Positions 1 to 10,713 of a stretch of 64,000 bases of DNA are shown here, piece by piece. The translations under genes were made by a program, and so were the position numbers. Under the pieces are notes generated by a model, which saw only the letters and a list, made by a program, of their open reading frames with translations, was not told the origin of the DNA and ran no database searches. Position 1 is the first letter of the stretch. The number at the start of each line of letters is the position of its first letter. The stretch covers positions 62,001-126,000 of the forward strand of contig CAJJDN010000150.1 of the NCBI GenBank assembly GCA_905182985.1, read 5' to 3'. The stretch is from Paramecium sonneborni (Eukaryota; Ciliophora; Oligohymenophorea; Peniculida; Parameciidae).

Positions 1-157
1 TGATGTAATGTTTGAAATGTGGATTCATATATATATAAGATAAATAATAACAAAACCACTCAAGCCCCTGTGTATAATGTACTTGATAAAAAATTTAAAT
101 CATGAAATAATTTCAAAGTAACTTTATATATTATTTATATTGATATACTATAATTAT

Positions 158-960
158 ATGGGTTGCTCAAAAAGAAACCCATTCTATGAATTCCATGAGA
201 TCATTAATCTCTATCACGACACCTATAGAATATTTTGAAAAGAAATCAACTCTTTGTAGTATGTTATTTTTGTAGAGGCTAACAAAATCACCAAATGAAT
301 AGAACTAAAATACAGAAATTATTTAAATTTAAAATCTATAATTGAGCTTATTGAAATGCAAGTTGAGATTAATAAATCCCACATTATAAATTGAAAATTT
401 GGAACAATAAAAATTAACTAAATTCTTTCATCAAATTTGCCTAATAAGCTTATTTTTTAGAATTAGTTGTTCAGATAACAAATAAATAAGTTATTGAAGC
501 AATTAATTGAAAAATCTGATTTTCTAGAAATAGAGAGAATATTGAATTTATCATATCAAAAATGGCCATTATTATTTCTTCCATAATATAAAAGAACTAG
601 AAATTCTTTAATAATTTTGATTATTATAAAATTAACTTTTTATATAAAGTATTTTATAATTTTTTAATTAAAGTAGTATTATTCAATGATAAATAATTCA
701 AATTTATAGATTATTTATATTATGAATATCAATTAAAATAAGCATATTATTTTTTTTTATTCAGTAGATCTTGAAATAAATTAGAGTAAAAAGGCGATTT
801 AATTATTTGTAAATAAATATAATTTCAAAAAATCAAGATTATTAATTGTTTGTGAGGTGGATGCAAAAAATGAAATAATAAAATTTGAACAGTAAAATGA
901 TAATTAAAAAAAATATAGAATAGGAAGGAAGTATTTTCAAATCTTTGAGTAGAAACCTTG
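158..960 (+). pseudogene. TGA-interrupted coding remnant, unknown
   Basis: A frame opening with ATG at 158 (MGCSKRNPFYEF...) runs in one register to 960 and has protein-like composition, including charged amphipathic stretches around 300-390 and 480-600. It carries at least three in-frame TGA codons, near 233, 293 and 391. No GT lies upstream of the first TGA, so an intron cannot remove it. An alternative frame from 195 is open for 100 codons but ends at 497. I cannot recognise the product. Either this is a decaying gene or its exon structure escapes me. The HSF gene starts 28 bp downstream on the same strand. Confidence 0.35.
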
Positions 961-988
961 AAATTATAATTTAATTAAATATTAGAAA

Positions 989-1701
989 ATGGGAAATTAA
1001 AAAAAATTCCTACAAAAACTTTTTAATATTCTTGAGGTACTCACAATTATGATTTTAGTCAAAAGAGCATGAAGATTGTATATAATGGAGTCCTGATGGT
1101 AAATCGCTTTTAATAATTTCTGGTGAATTGTTTGAGGAATAAGTTATGCCTTCTTATTTTAATTCAACAAAAATTTCAACATTTTATCGTCAATTAAGTT
1201 AATATGGATTTAAAGTGAAATAAAATGAGAAAAAATAAAAATAATTTTATCATTCTAATTTTGAATAAGGCAATTTGTATATTATAAGTCTATGACTAGT
1301 GAAAAGTTATTAAATATAGAGAGAAGATAAAGATAACTGAATCAAGATTATGATAGCATTATAAGTGAAGAGAATAAAAAGTTAAAAAATGAATTAAAGC
1401 TTTTACAAAAGTAACAATAAGTAATTTAAGCTTAATTGAATATACATACATAAATTTATTTACTAATTTGTAAATAGATAAAAAATGTTTATGATGTAAT
1501 TATGCATGGATATTTTAGTATTTGAAATAAGATGAAGATAATGAGGAGGAATGTAGGATATTCTTTGAATCAATAATTTAAATATTTAAAGGATTCAACC
1601 ATGATATAGCTTAAAATATATTTGAAGAATTAAAAAATATAGGAGGCCCATTAAGTCCATAACCATCCCCAATTCTATTTCCTTACTTAAAATTTAATTG
1701 A
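989..1701 (+). CDS. heat shock factor-type DNA-binding protein
   Basis: Small transcription factor of the HSF family, predicted 214 aa, expected to bind heat-shock-element-like DNA in the nucleus. The DNA-binding domain occupies about residues 5-100. It has FLQKLFNIL at the start, the wing/recognition-helix block STFYRQLSQYGF near residues 60-71, and FYHSNFEQG at the end, all hallmarks of HSF DBDs. The remainder is charged and helical, consistent with a short oligomerisation region. Three introns of 22, 23 and 23 nt (1037-1058, 1277-1299, 1496-1518) give an integral frame. ATG 989 immediately precedes the domain, so the N-terminus is minimal. The 3' part from 1285 is repeated after the 'n' at 2402, most likely an assembly artefact. 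Confidence 0.85.
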
Positions 1702-1864
1702 ATTATTTTTTTTTGAATGCTTTTTATTTTCTATATTAATTATAATTCTAAAGAATTATTAAATCTAAATAAAGGGGATTTATGTTATATATAAATATTT
1801 TGAGAAAATAATGTATAAACTTACCTCTAAATATCAAGCTTAAAGAATTAGAAATATTAACATT

Positions 1865-1937
1865 GCCCATGTGGCGCAATTGGTAGCGCGACAGCCTTCT
1901 AAGCTGTAGGCTGCAGGTTCAATCCCTGCCATGGGTG
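1865..1937 (+). tRNA. tRNA-Arg (anticodon UCU)
   Basis: A 73-nt cloverleaf. Acceptor GCCCATG pairs with CATGGGT (one G-U). D-stem is GCGC/GCGC, anticodon stem ACAGC/GCTGT with loop CTTCTAA, and T-arm GCAGG-TTCAATC-CCTGC. Positions 34-36 read TCT, which decodes AGA, the dominant arginine codon in this AT-rich genome. A run of eight T at 1941-1948 serves as the Pol III terminator. No intron. Confidence 0.96.
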
Positions 1938-2375
1938 ATTCTTTTTTTTATAAATTTAAGAAATATAATATTTTTATATTTAATTAAACTAATACTATAT
2001 TTTATTAGGCTATTTTGTTAAGAATTTAAAATAGATCATCATCAAATTTTAGGTTTTTCTTAATTTTAAACATTAGATCAGGATCATTTAATTAATTTTA
2101 CTTTATCTTTCTCAATTATTTTAAAAATTTAAAGTATATCATACATATTTTGTATATCCTAAAATAATCAAATAATTAAATTCAAGATTTTATACTATCA
2201 ATAATCTAAATTTATCAAGATTAAAAAACTATCAATATACTTACAATCAAATTTCATTTTTGTATAATCGAGAATACTTATTCTAATTAAACTTTATTGA
2301 AAAAGTAATAAATAAGTAAAAATTATATTATATCCAAAGTAAATTTAATTATATTTAAAGCATATAAATATAAAA
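1938..2375. other. intergenic, no gene seen
   Basis: AT-rich sequence between the tRNA terminator and the duplicated end of the LRR gene. Beyond the T-run I see no conserved element or sustained frame. Confidence 0.5.
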
Positions 2376-2402
2376 TCAAAACTAATAGGTGCATACACTA
2401 CN

Positions 2403-2819
2403 TAAGTCTATGACTAGTGAAAAGTTATTAAATATAGAGAGAAGATAAAGATAACTGAATCAAGATTATGATAGCATTATAAGTGAAGAGAATAAAAAGT
2501 TAAAAAATGAATTAAAGCTTTTACAAAAGTAACAATAAGTAATTTAAGCTTAATTGAATATACATACATAAATTTATTTACTAATTTGTAAATAGATAAA
2601 AAATGTTTATGATGTAATTATGCATGGATATTTTAGTATTTGAAATAAGATGAAGATAATGAGGAGGAATGTAGGATATTCTTTGAATCAATAATTTAAA
2701 TATTTAAAGGATTCAACCATGATATAGCTTAAAATATATTTGAAGAATTAAAAAATATAGGAGGCCCATTAAGTCCATAACCATCCCCAATTCTATTTCC
2801 TTACTTAAAATTTAATTGA
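2403..2819 (+). pseudogene. duplicate 3' portion of the HSF gene (probable artefact)
   Basis: Second copy of the HSF C-terminal exons, lacking the DNA-binding domain and any start codon. It begins at the 'n'. It should be treated as assembly redundancy rather than as a gene. Confidence 0.8.
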
Positions 2820-2982
2820 ATTATTTTTTTTTGAATGCTTTTTATTTTCTATATTAATTATAATTCTAAAGAATTATTAAATCTAAATAAAGGGGATTTA
2901 TGTTATATATAAATATTTTGAGAAAATAATGTATAAACTTACCTCTAAATATCAAGCTTAAAGAATTAGAAATATTAACATT

Positions 2983-3055
2983 GCCCATGTGGCGCAATTG
3001 GTAGCGCGACAGCCTTCTAAGCTGTAGGCTGCAGGTTCAATCCCTGCCATGGGTG
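2983..3055 (+). tRNA. tRNA-Arg (UCU), duplicate copy
   Basis: Same sequence as the tRNA at 1865-1937 and lies inside repeat A copy 2. Probably the same gene counted twice. Confidence 0.85.
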
Positions 3056-3493
3056 ATTCTTTTTTTTATAAATTTAAGAAATATAATATTTTTATATTTA
3101 ATTAAACTAATACTATATTTTATTAGGCTATTTTGTTAAGAATTTAAAATAGATCATCATCAAATTTTAGGTTTTTCTTAATTTTAAACATTAGATCAGG
3201 ATCATTTAATTAATTTTACTTTATCTTTCTCAATTATTTTAAAAATTTAAAGTATATCATACATATTTTGTATATCCTAAAATAATCAAATAATTAAATT
3301 CAAGATTTTATACTATCAATAATCTAAATTTATCAAGATTAAAAAACTATCAATATACTTACAATCAAATTTCATTTTTGTATAATCGAGAATACTTATT
3401 CTAATTAAACTTTATTGAAAAAGTAATAAATAAGTAAAAATTATATTATATCCAAAGTAAATTTAATTATATTTAAAGCATATAAATATAAAA

Positions 3494-5314
3494 TCAAAAC
3501 TAATAGGTGCATACACTACATATTTTTTAATTTTGATTATTTTCATCATTATAATCTCTAAATTTTATTTTTTAGTAACTCGTTTAGAAAGGAGCTTGTT
3601 TTAAAGATAATTTAAATGATTAATTTTTCAAAGTTTTGAATGGAGGGGAAAGTAAATGTTTCATACTTCTGATTCCGTCAACTAAACTTTTAAAATATAA
3701 TTTTTAAAGAATTTAATATCCTTTATTTATTCTTTTGGCTTCATTCTATTTTATGTATTTATACAATTTTAAACCCTAAAAAGCAAGGCTCATTAATCTC
3801 TATTTTTATTATCTTTATCTTTTTTTTTTATTTTATTCTAAGACTTTTTTCATAGAATAAAATAAACTTGATAAATAGACAACTTAAGGATAATCTAAAA
3901 ATTTTGTATTATCTTATTCTTAATTATCAATTCTACTAAGATATCTTTAAATTCTTCTATGAAATATCTTACATAATACAGATGCTAAAGATTATGCTTT
4001 TTTTTATTTTAAGACTTCTAATTTAAGATCAGAGTATGTCTTAATAATAGTTATATTTTCTTAAATATCTTAAACTTATTCTTCTCTTGGAGATATTTCA
4101 AGCTTAGAAGGTTTTAGATTTAATTTTTAAGGAGCTGGTTCTTCTGATGATAATACTTTCTATTTCTTACGTAATGTTCTTACACTCTAAGGAACACTTT
4201 ATATAGCATTTTATTTTAAATAAGCAACTTATGAAACTAAATTTTTTAGTTCAATTAATTTAGAATTAGCAATTTGAAGTATAGATTGTATATATTCTTA
4301 TCTAAAAGGAAATACTGGAAAGTATTGAAAGAACTATTCTTTTTCGTAATTTGGAATTGTTCTTTATTTTCTGTAAGTATTGGAGATAACTTCTTAACAC
4401 TTAATTTTATCTTTTAGAAATGTTGGTACAGTTTAAATTATTTTTAGAGGTTCTTCTTGAGGAATTAAATCATCTTCTTTAGGGTATAAATCAGAAGATA
4501 TATGTAATTAAGGTTTTTGTATTGTTAAAAATACTTTATAATAATTGTTTTGATCTCCATCATTTAATCTAATCAAATAATCAATAAATGAAGCATAATG
4601 ATTTGAAGATTAAAATTTAATTAGATCTTGAAATGTTTGATAATGTATCTTCTTCATTTCTTTAGTTTGTGCTTAATCCAATTCCTAATTATATTAGATT
4701 GATTGAACAAATTTACATAAATTTTATAGAGTGGATGAATTGAGTAATTTTAATTAATTATCAGTGAATTGCCAATCAATCTATAACAAAAGATCATTTG
4801 AAATTGTTTTTAATTGTGACTTAGAATCGATCTCTTTTGTTGCATTTCTTAAGGATAATACTTTTTAGATATTCAATAACTAAATATTAAGTTAATATAT
4901 CCATGGAATAAGCCATCTTGAAACTGTTTCAGCTTATATTCTTTAGGATTTAATTATTCTCATGTCAACTGCCATTCCATCAAGTCTTTTTAGTTTTAAA
5001 AAAAGATTGTAACACACATCGTGATAATCATAAACAGTAAATGGATTAGAATGAATAGATAAGTATTACAGATTCTAATTCACTTTTTTTAGTTCATTAA
5101 TCTCAACAATTTAATTGTTACAAAGAGATAAGCTTTTTAACTATTTGAATTATTGAATTCCATCCAAAATAGATATGTTATTATGACTAAGATGAAGATG
5201 CTATAAATTTAGGAAAGGTGAGTTTTGAAGTAATTTCCCAATTCTTGTGATTTATTTTGAAGAAAGATTTAAGCTTTTATTAAATTGACTAGGTAGCAGT
5301 TAACATAATTCCAT
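3494..5314 (-). CDS. leucine-rich repeat protein
   Basis: Intronless 606-aa reading frame. The N-terminal ~130 residues form LRRs of the ciliary/SDS22-like kind: FLNLQHLHLSHNNISILDG, then LKSLSLCNNQIVEI, then NLQYLSIHSNPF, followed by an LRR-cap-like YNLFLKLKRLDG. The rest is glutamine- and lysine-rich and helical, with no catalytic motif. Such proteins are commonly axonemal or basal-body scaffolds; that role is inference. The start codon lies 46 bp from the divergent ankyrin gene, implying a tiny shared promoter. The final codons fall inside repeat A copy 2, so the gene confirms that copy joins unique sequence. Confidence 0.75.
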
Positions 5315-5360
5315 ATTAATATTTATAACTATTATTAATCTTAATAACTAATAAATAAAA

Positions 5361-7864
5361 ATGATTAAGCAATCTATGAATTTTTCATTAAAATAGAGGA
5401 GAACTTAATCTTTGGAAGGTGACATAGATGAAGAAGTATTTGGAGAACTGAAGAATGAAAAAGATTTTGAGTCAAGATTGCAATAACTAAATGAAATATA
5501 GCAAATACATTAAATGACTCAAAGTTCAGGAATGTCTATGTCATCTGGTCGAAGTAAACCTTCAAAGCATCAGATGTTGGAAAGTTATGCTCATTTAATT
5601 TAAGAGATGGTTCATAATAAGGAATTACAATAATTCTGTCATTAATTTGGATTTACAATTTAGGAATTAGAAAAATATACTAAAGTAGAAGAGCGATAGA
5701 ATTTTGTAATAGGAGCGATGTGTAAGAACATAAAGGAATAGATGCAGAGTATAATAATAATTAAATAGGTTTTATGACTAAGGTAGAATTAAGAATGCAT
5801 TAATATAGAGTAGACGAATGGAATGAATTAAAGAAAATGAATAATCAGAACATAAACATTTTTGAATGGTTGAATGTGAAATCAAAATATGAGCATTTGA
5901 GAAAGAAATTACAATATGCTTTAATTGATAGTATAACTGCTACAAAATCCAAGTAGTAAGAGGAAAAAAGAAACAGAACTTTTAGTTAATCTAATGCTTC
6001 TTAAATAAGTAGAGCCAGCACAACATTTGCTACAACCAGTAGAAGAAGGTTGGCATCAATTTAAGAAGAAGTTACAGTGAATCCTAAAATATAATTAGTA
6101 TCTGAATATAAAGATTTTAAAGCATAGTGGAATATAGATTTAGAGAGATAGTATAAGTAGAAAGGTAAAATTCATAAGGTATTGGGATTGTATCCTGTTA
6201 TTCAGAAAGCTATATTAGATAATGTTGGATAGAGTGTTTGGAATTAATAGAGAGATAGATTACTCACTAAGTATACAGAAGGAGGATGTCTCACAGAAGA
6301 GGAAGTTAAATTTATAGCTACTACATCTCAATTATTAAATAGTTGCTCAGATAAGGAATTTCTATAGAAAACTATATCTCATTTGGATAAAAACATCATT
6401 GATTAAATTGAATATAATATAGCTGAATGTATATTGGCTACATATACTAATATATCTAATGATGTCAAATCTCTTAGATAGGTATGGCTTAAAAAAATTA
6501 GTGCTAATCTTGAATAATAGGTTAAAGATACTCATTTCAGTGTTTTAAAGAAGATGTAATTACAAAAAAATTAAAAGGAACTTGAAAAAGTTAAGGTGAA
6601 AATGGTTACTGTTTTCAAAGATTTGCAAAAAAAACATTTATTGAAATTGCAGAAGGAATTAGATAAGGATCACTATATTTAATAATAAAAAGGTGTAAAT
6701 AAAGTTATTTTGAAATTCAAAGATAAACTAATGAAAAAACTTAAAAGATATAGAAGCGAAAAGAATATGGATATTGCTAATAATTTTATTACTAGGAATA
6801 TACCAAAATAATAAAATCTACTTTTTAAAATTAATAAAGAAATGAAGTCAACTGAATTTGTTTAAAGAATGTTTCATCCTCCATCAAAATTGATTGTAAA
6901 GAATTCTGGATCTAAGACTGAAAGAGCTGTTAAAGAAGAATAAAAATATAAAGTTAGATCTTCAAGTACTATTAGATAATCTGATTATAAATAATATTTG
7001 AGTGGAGGTCCATAAACAGAAAGGCAATTTGCTTCTAAATCTTTAGCGGATTAAAATTAATAAAAAGTTAGTGGACATAAAAACCCTCATGAATGGATTA
7101 CTACAGAAATTGAAGTTGCTGCTATTAATAAAATAAAAGCTGCTATTAGAGCTTATCTTTAAAGAAAAAAATATAAAAAATAAAAATAAATAAAAGCAGA
7201 ATAAGAAGAATAAAAAAAGAATTTATTGATGTCTCTTACTAAGAAGAATCCAGAAAGGATTTAAAAAATTGAAGCAGAAGTTATTAATGTAATTAAAACA
7301 TTGGCTTTAAATAAATAAAAAAGTTAGTCAACTATTTATTCTTCAAAATAAAGACTATAATCTGATATGAAACTTAAAACTAGAAAATTATTTTAAGCTG
7401 CTAAAAAAAGATCTCTTAATATTGCTATTCAATCAGGTTTTTTTTATACACCAGAAGATGTTAATTAGAAAGATGAATTTGGAAGAACTCCACTTTCTTA
7501 TGCCGCAGAAAATGGAGATGAATCTATTTGCAATTATTTATTAAAACTTGGAGCCAATATCAATATTCAAAGTTATGATGGCATGACTTCTATGCATTAT
7601 ATTTTTAAAAGCAATTCTATCCCTCTTATTATGAAATTTATAAATTTAGGTGGCGACTTAAATAAATTAAATCATGATGGATTAACACCTGTAGCCTTTT
7701 GTAGTCAAGAAACTATCAAAAAGTTAAATTTAACCAAAATGATCTCCTCTTCTCTAAAAAAAGGATCTTTTGATAATCACTCCATCTTAAATAAGAAATA
7801 TCCTTAACATACAGACATTATTGAAGCTTTAGAATTCTCAGGTAATTTTAGTAAATTATAATGA
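5361..7864 (+). CDS. ankyrin-repeat and IQ-motif protein
   Basis: Predicted 827 aa. One 20-nt intron (5749-5768, GTATAA...ATAG) removes an in-frame TGA, and the frame then stays open to TGA 7862. Residues 1-560 are charged and helical. An IQ-like calmodulin-binding segment (INKIKAAIRAYLQRKKYKK) lies near residues 580-600. About three ankyrin repeats follow near 675-780, with FGRTPLSYAAENGDESICNY and YLLKLGANINIQ as the clearest. This is probably a scaffold that can bind calmodulin. Nothing indicates enzymatic activity. Only the C-terminal 75 residues are visible in the standard code. Confidence 0.8.
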
Positions 7865-8145
7865 AAATTTATTTATTATATACTAATAAAAATATTAATA
7901 ATCAGTAAATATTCAAATATATTTTCAAATCTTTAGAAGATAAACCTTCCCAAATTTTATATTCAATTTAATTAATTTGTTCTTAGTGTATTTGAGAATA
8001 AATAAAAAGTAATTTGTTGTTATAAAAAATTAAATGAAAAATTGGATTTATTTATGAATTCATACAAATAAATTCTCTTTATTTATTTTAATAAACATAT
8101 ACTTAAGTAACAATATATGAAACTTAAAATCAAATAAATTCAAGT
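7865..8145. other. intergenic between convergent genes
   Basis: AT-rich. A minus-strand frame is open over part of it but ends in TGA at both sides, and I do not assign a gene. Confidence 0.4.
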
Positions 8146-8862
8146 TCATTAAATATTGCCTTTAAATATATAATCTCCTTAGATGAATAATCTAATTTGT
8201 TTGTAAATTCTATTGAAATTCTGCTCATATTCCTTTTTGATTGAAATCATTAAGGTTCTATTGGAATTTATTTATATGGGTTATCAAAATGAATTATTTT
8301 ATTTTTCTACTTGATTAAATCTTAATTTTTATTTGTTTTCTTTAATTTTAAAATTTGCTCTAAAAATATCAACATACTATATGAATAAAAATAGGCAACA
8401 GAACCAGTTGGATTTCCTTTCCTATTTTGTTTATCAAATTAATTGAATAGTTCCTCAAGAGTTTGTTTCTAAATCATTATTTCTCAAGTTCACAAAAGTC
8501 TATTTGGGATTTGAATTCTATTCATATAGTTCTTAATTGATAATTCTAGATTTAAAGGAAACATATCTTTAAATAACTGAAAAAATTTGTTATTCCATTA
8601 TTTTACTTAAATTTGTATATTTCACATCATGTTTTATAGATTTATCTACCAAATTTAACAGTTAAGGTTATATTCAATAAGTTTAATCAAATTAGAGTTT
8701 TGATTTATGTTACCAAGAAATATAGTTTCTTAATTATTTCAAGTAATTGTTACTACCTATATTTTCATTCAGATTTATTTAAAGTATGAGAATAGCATAT
8801 ATTTTGACTTTTATTCTTGTTTCCGAATAAAGATAGATAAAATAACAAAATATAAACAACAT
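8146..8862 (-). CDS. unknown protein, frame disrupted once
   Basis: Minus-strand frame starting MLFIFCYFIYLY, a hydrophobic N-terminus. Plausible introns of 28, 20 and 25 nt join protein-like exons through LEELFNQFDKQ and VAYFYSYSMLIFLEQIL. The final segment (KKEYEQNFNRIYKQIRLF) is out of register. It needs either a 53-nt intron, long for this genome, or a frameshift. Without it the exon sum leaves two extra bases. I recognise no family. It could be a recent pseudogene or contain a sequencing indel. Confidence 0.4.
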
Positions 8863-8993
8863 TTTATAAAATTAAGAAAATGATGTTAAAATCGTTGTTA
8901 TTTAATCAACAGAAAAATTGTTCCTTAATTTCAATATATAGAATATTATTATTATTATTAATTATGCAATTTTATAATTAACTTAATTTGAAT

Positions 8994-10479
8994 TCAATAA
9001 TATGTCATTGTAAAAGAATTATAAGTATTATTTTTCCATTTAATTATAAATCCTTTTTTATAATTTTCAGCTACATTCACTCCAAATTTTGATATCCATT
9101 TGTAGCTTTATTCATTTTACAGATTCAAATTCTTGCCTTTATTTTATAAAAAATAGCCTTTTAACTTAGGATCAGCACATGAGTACAAAATAAAATCCCC
9201 TGTTTCATTAAAAAAAAGAATAAATTTTCCTAATTATATCTAACAATCTAATCTCTTCTAAGCCATAGCTTCGACAGAACTAATTTCATCATTCATATTT
9301 TGTTGTTACTATTATTATAACTATTTTTATTAATACTATGACTATTATAATTATTACTATTATTACTATTATTATTATTATTACTATTATTATTATTATT
9401 ATTGTTATTATTAGTATTGAATTAATATGTTATTTTAAAATTTCTATGGCGTTATAGCTTGATTTTTTAAAATAGGTGCAAAAGGTTAAGGAACAAATTT
9501 TTAAGGATTTGATTAAACTTAAGTTTAAGTTTATTGGACCATATTTTATGTTTTTATATCTTAATTTGAAGAAGAAACATTAAAATTTATAAAATTTTAG
9601 GTTGATTAAGGATTTTTTTGCAAAGAAAAATTAGGTTTAATTGAAAATTATTAATTTGTTTACGATTGATTTTATTGAATAGTTTAAGATATTTAATTTT
9701 TAAAATATTATTATGTTCCATTTCCAAATTATTATTATGTACCATTTCCAAATTATTGTTATGTTGCATTTCCAAATTGTTATTATACTGTTCCATTTCC
9801 AAATTATTATTATGCTGTTCCATTTCCAAATTGTTAAGCTATTGCATTTCCAAATTTTAGAGCTGTTCCATTTTAAAATTTAGAAGCAAAAGCTAAGTTG
9901 TTTTAATTTTAGGATAATAATTCAACGATAGGTTCTTAATTATCAGAATTGAAGTGTATAATTAATTAAGGATTTGAAATATCTCCCCAACGATCCTTAA
10001 GCTTAAACATTTACATTTCCATCAAAGTTGCTAATTTTTAAGTTTGATTTATATCAGTCACAACTATTGATTATGGTATATCATTTATAATAAACTTCGA
10101 TTTGGCATCCTCTAATACCTAGAAATTTCATTCGTAATACTTCTTCAAATGTAAAATCTGATCTTAATGAAACTCCACAGTCTAATTCGATTCCATCTCT
10201 TTTAAACCAACATGTTACATTTGGATATGAAGAAGACAATGATTCTTAACCAATTACTTTTGCATAAATAATAATATTCTAAATATTCGCTTCTTAAAGG
10301 GTAAAATCAGAATTTATTTGCTATCTACCTTCTCGATCATAAAATAGTTAGACATTTGATTAAAGTTATTCTTCACATTTTTCAATCAAATCTCTGATAT
10401 AATAAAAATTAGCTTCAACTGTAATTTGTTGAGCAAATGAAGGAGGCAATGTCTGAATTGTTATAAAACTTTTCATCAT
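8994..10479 (-). CDS. glutamine-rich FG-repeat protein with polyQ
   Basis: Predicted 487 aa, one 22-nt intron (10119-10140), integral frame. The N-terminal ~140 residues form a compact domain (MMKSFITIQTLPPSFAQQ..., NVTCWFKRDGIELDCG) that I do not recognise. At about residues 195-250 comes a tandem repeat of the type FGNGT(A/V)QQQ. A long Gln tract follows near 350-385, encoded mostly by TAA with CAA and TAG (+ strand TTA/ATT repeats). The C-terminus (ILFFNETGDFILYSCADPK) is ordered-looking. FG repeats recall nucleoporins and Q/FG-rich low-complexity proteins, but no Nup domain is evident. A PB1- or ubiquitin-like fold at the N-terminus is possible. Confidence 0.7.
9304..9415. repeat. (TTA)n/(TAA)n microsatellite coding polyQ
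   Basis: Trinucleotide-rich tract inside the FG-repeat gene. On the minus strand it reads TAA/TAG/CAA in frame, hence polyglutamine in the ciliate code. Confidence 0.85.
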
Positions 10480-10713
10480 TAATAGAATTTGATTAAATAA
10501 ATTTTTATATACTCTTTTTAATTTTTTTTTTAGTATAATATATAAAAAAATTAAAATCCTTTTATAATATAGTTTTTAAAGAAATAGAGTCACAACAATT
10601 TGAAAAATTGGCATGAAATAACAGCAATCTAATTATATTATACCTTAGTATATATCATATTTTCATTTATATAAATAGTATACATAAACATATGATTAAT
10701 TTTAAAAATATAA

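Larger units (their letters stand above)
1285..2401. repeat. direct repeat A, copy 1 (unmerged contig overlap)
   Basis: About 1,117 bp that recur at 2403-3519 with a constant offset of 1118; every stretch I compared was identical. The copies are separated by a single 'n' at 2402. It holds the HSF 3' end, the tRNA gene and the last 26 bp of the LRR gene. The 'n' at the junction suggests a scaffold join where overlapping contigs were not merged. Confidence 0.85.
2403..3519. repeat. direct repeat A, copy 2 (unmerged contig overlap)
   Basis: Matches 1285-2401. The sequence continues uniquely after 3519 into the LRR gene, so the merged locus would run 1..2401 and then 3520 onward, about 1.1 kb shorter. 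Confidence 0.85.

Noticed and set aside
9587..9860. Standard-code frames with repeated NNNLEMEQ or SKLLLC units on either strand
   Set aside because: They are shadows of the FGNGT-QQQ repeat of the real minus-strand gene read in the ciliate code.
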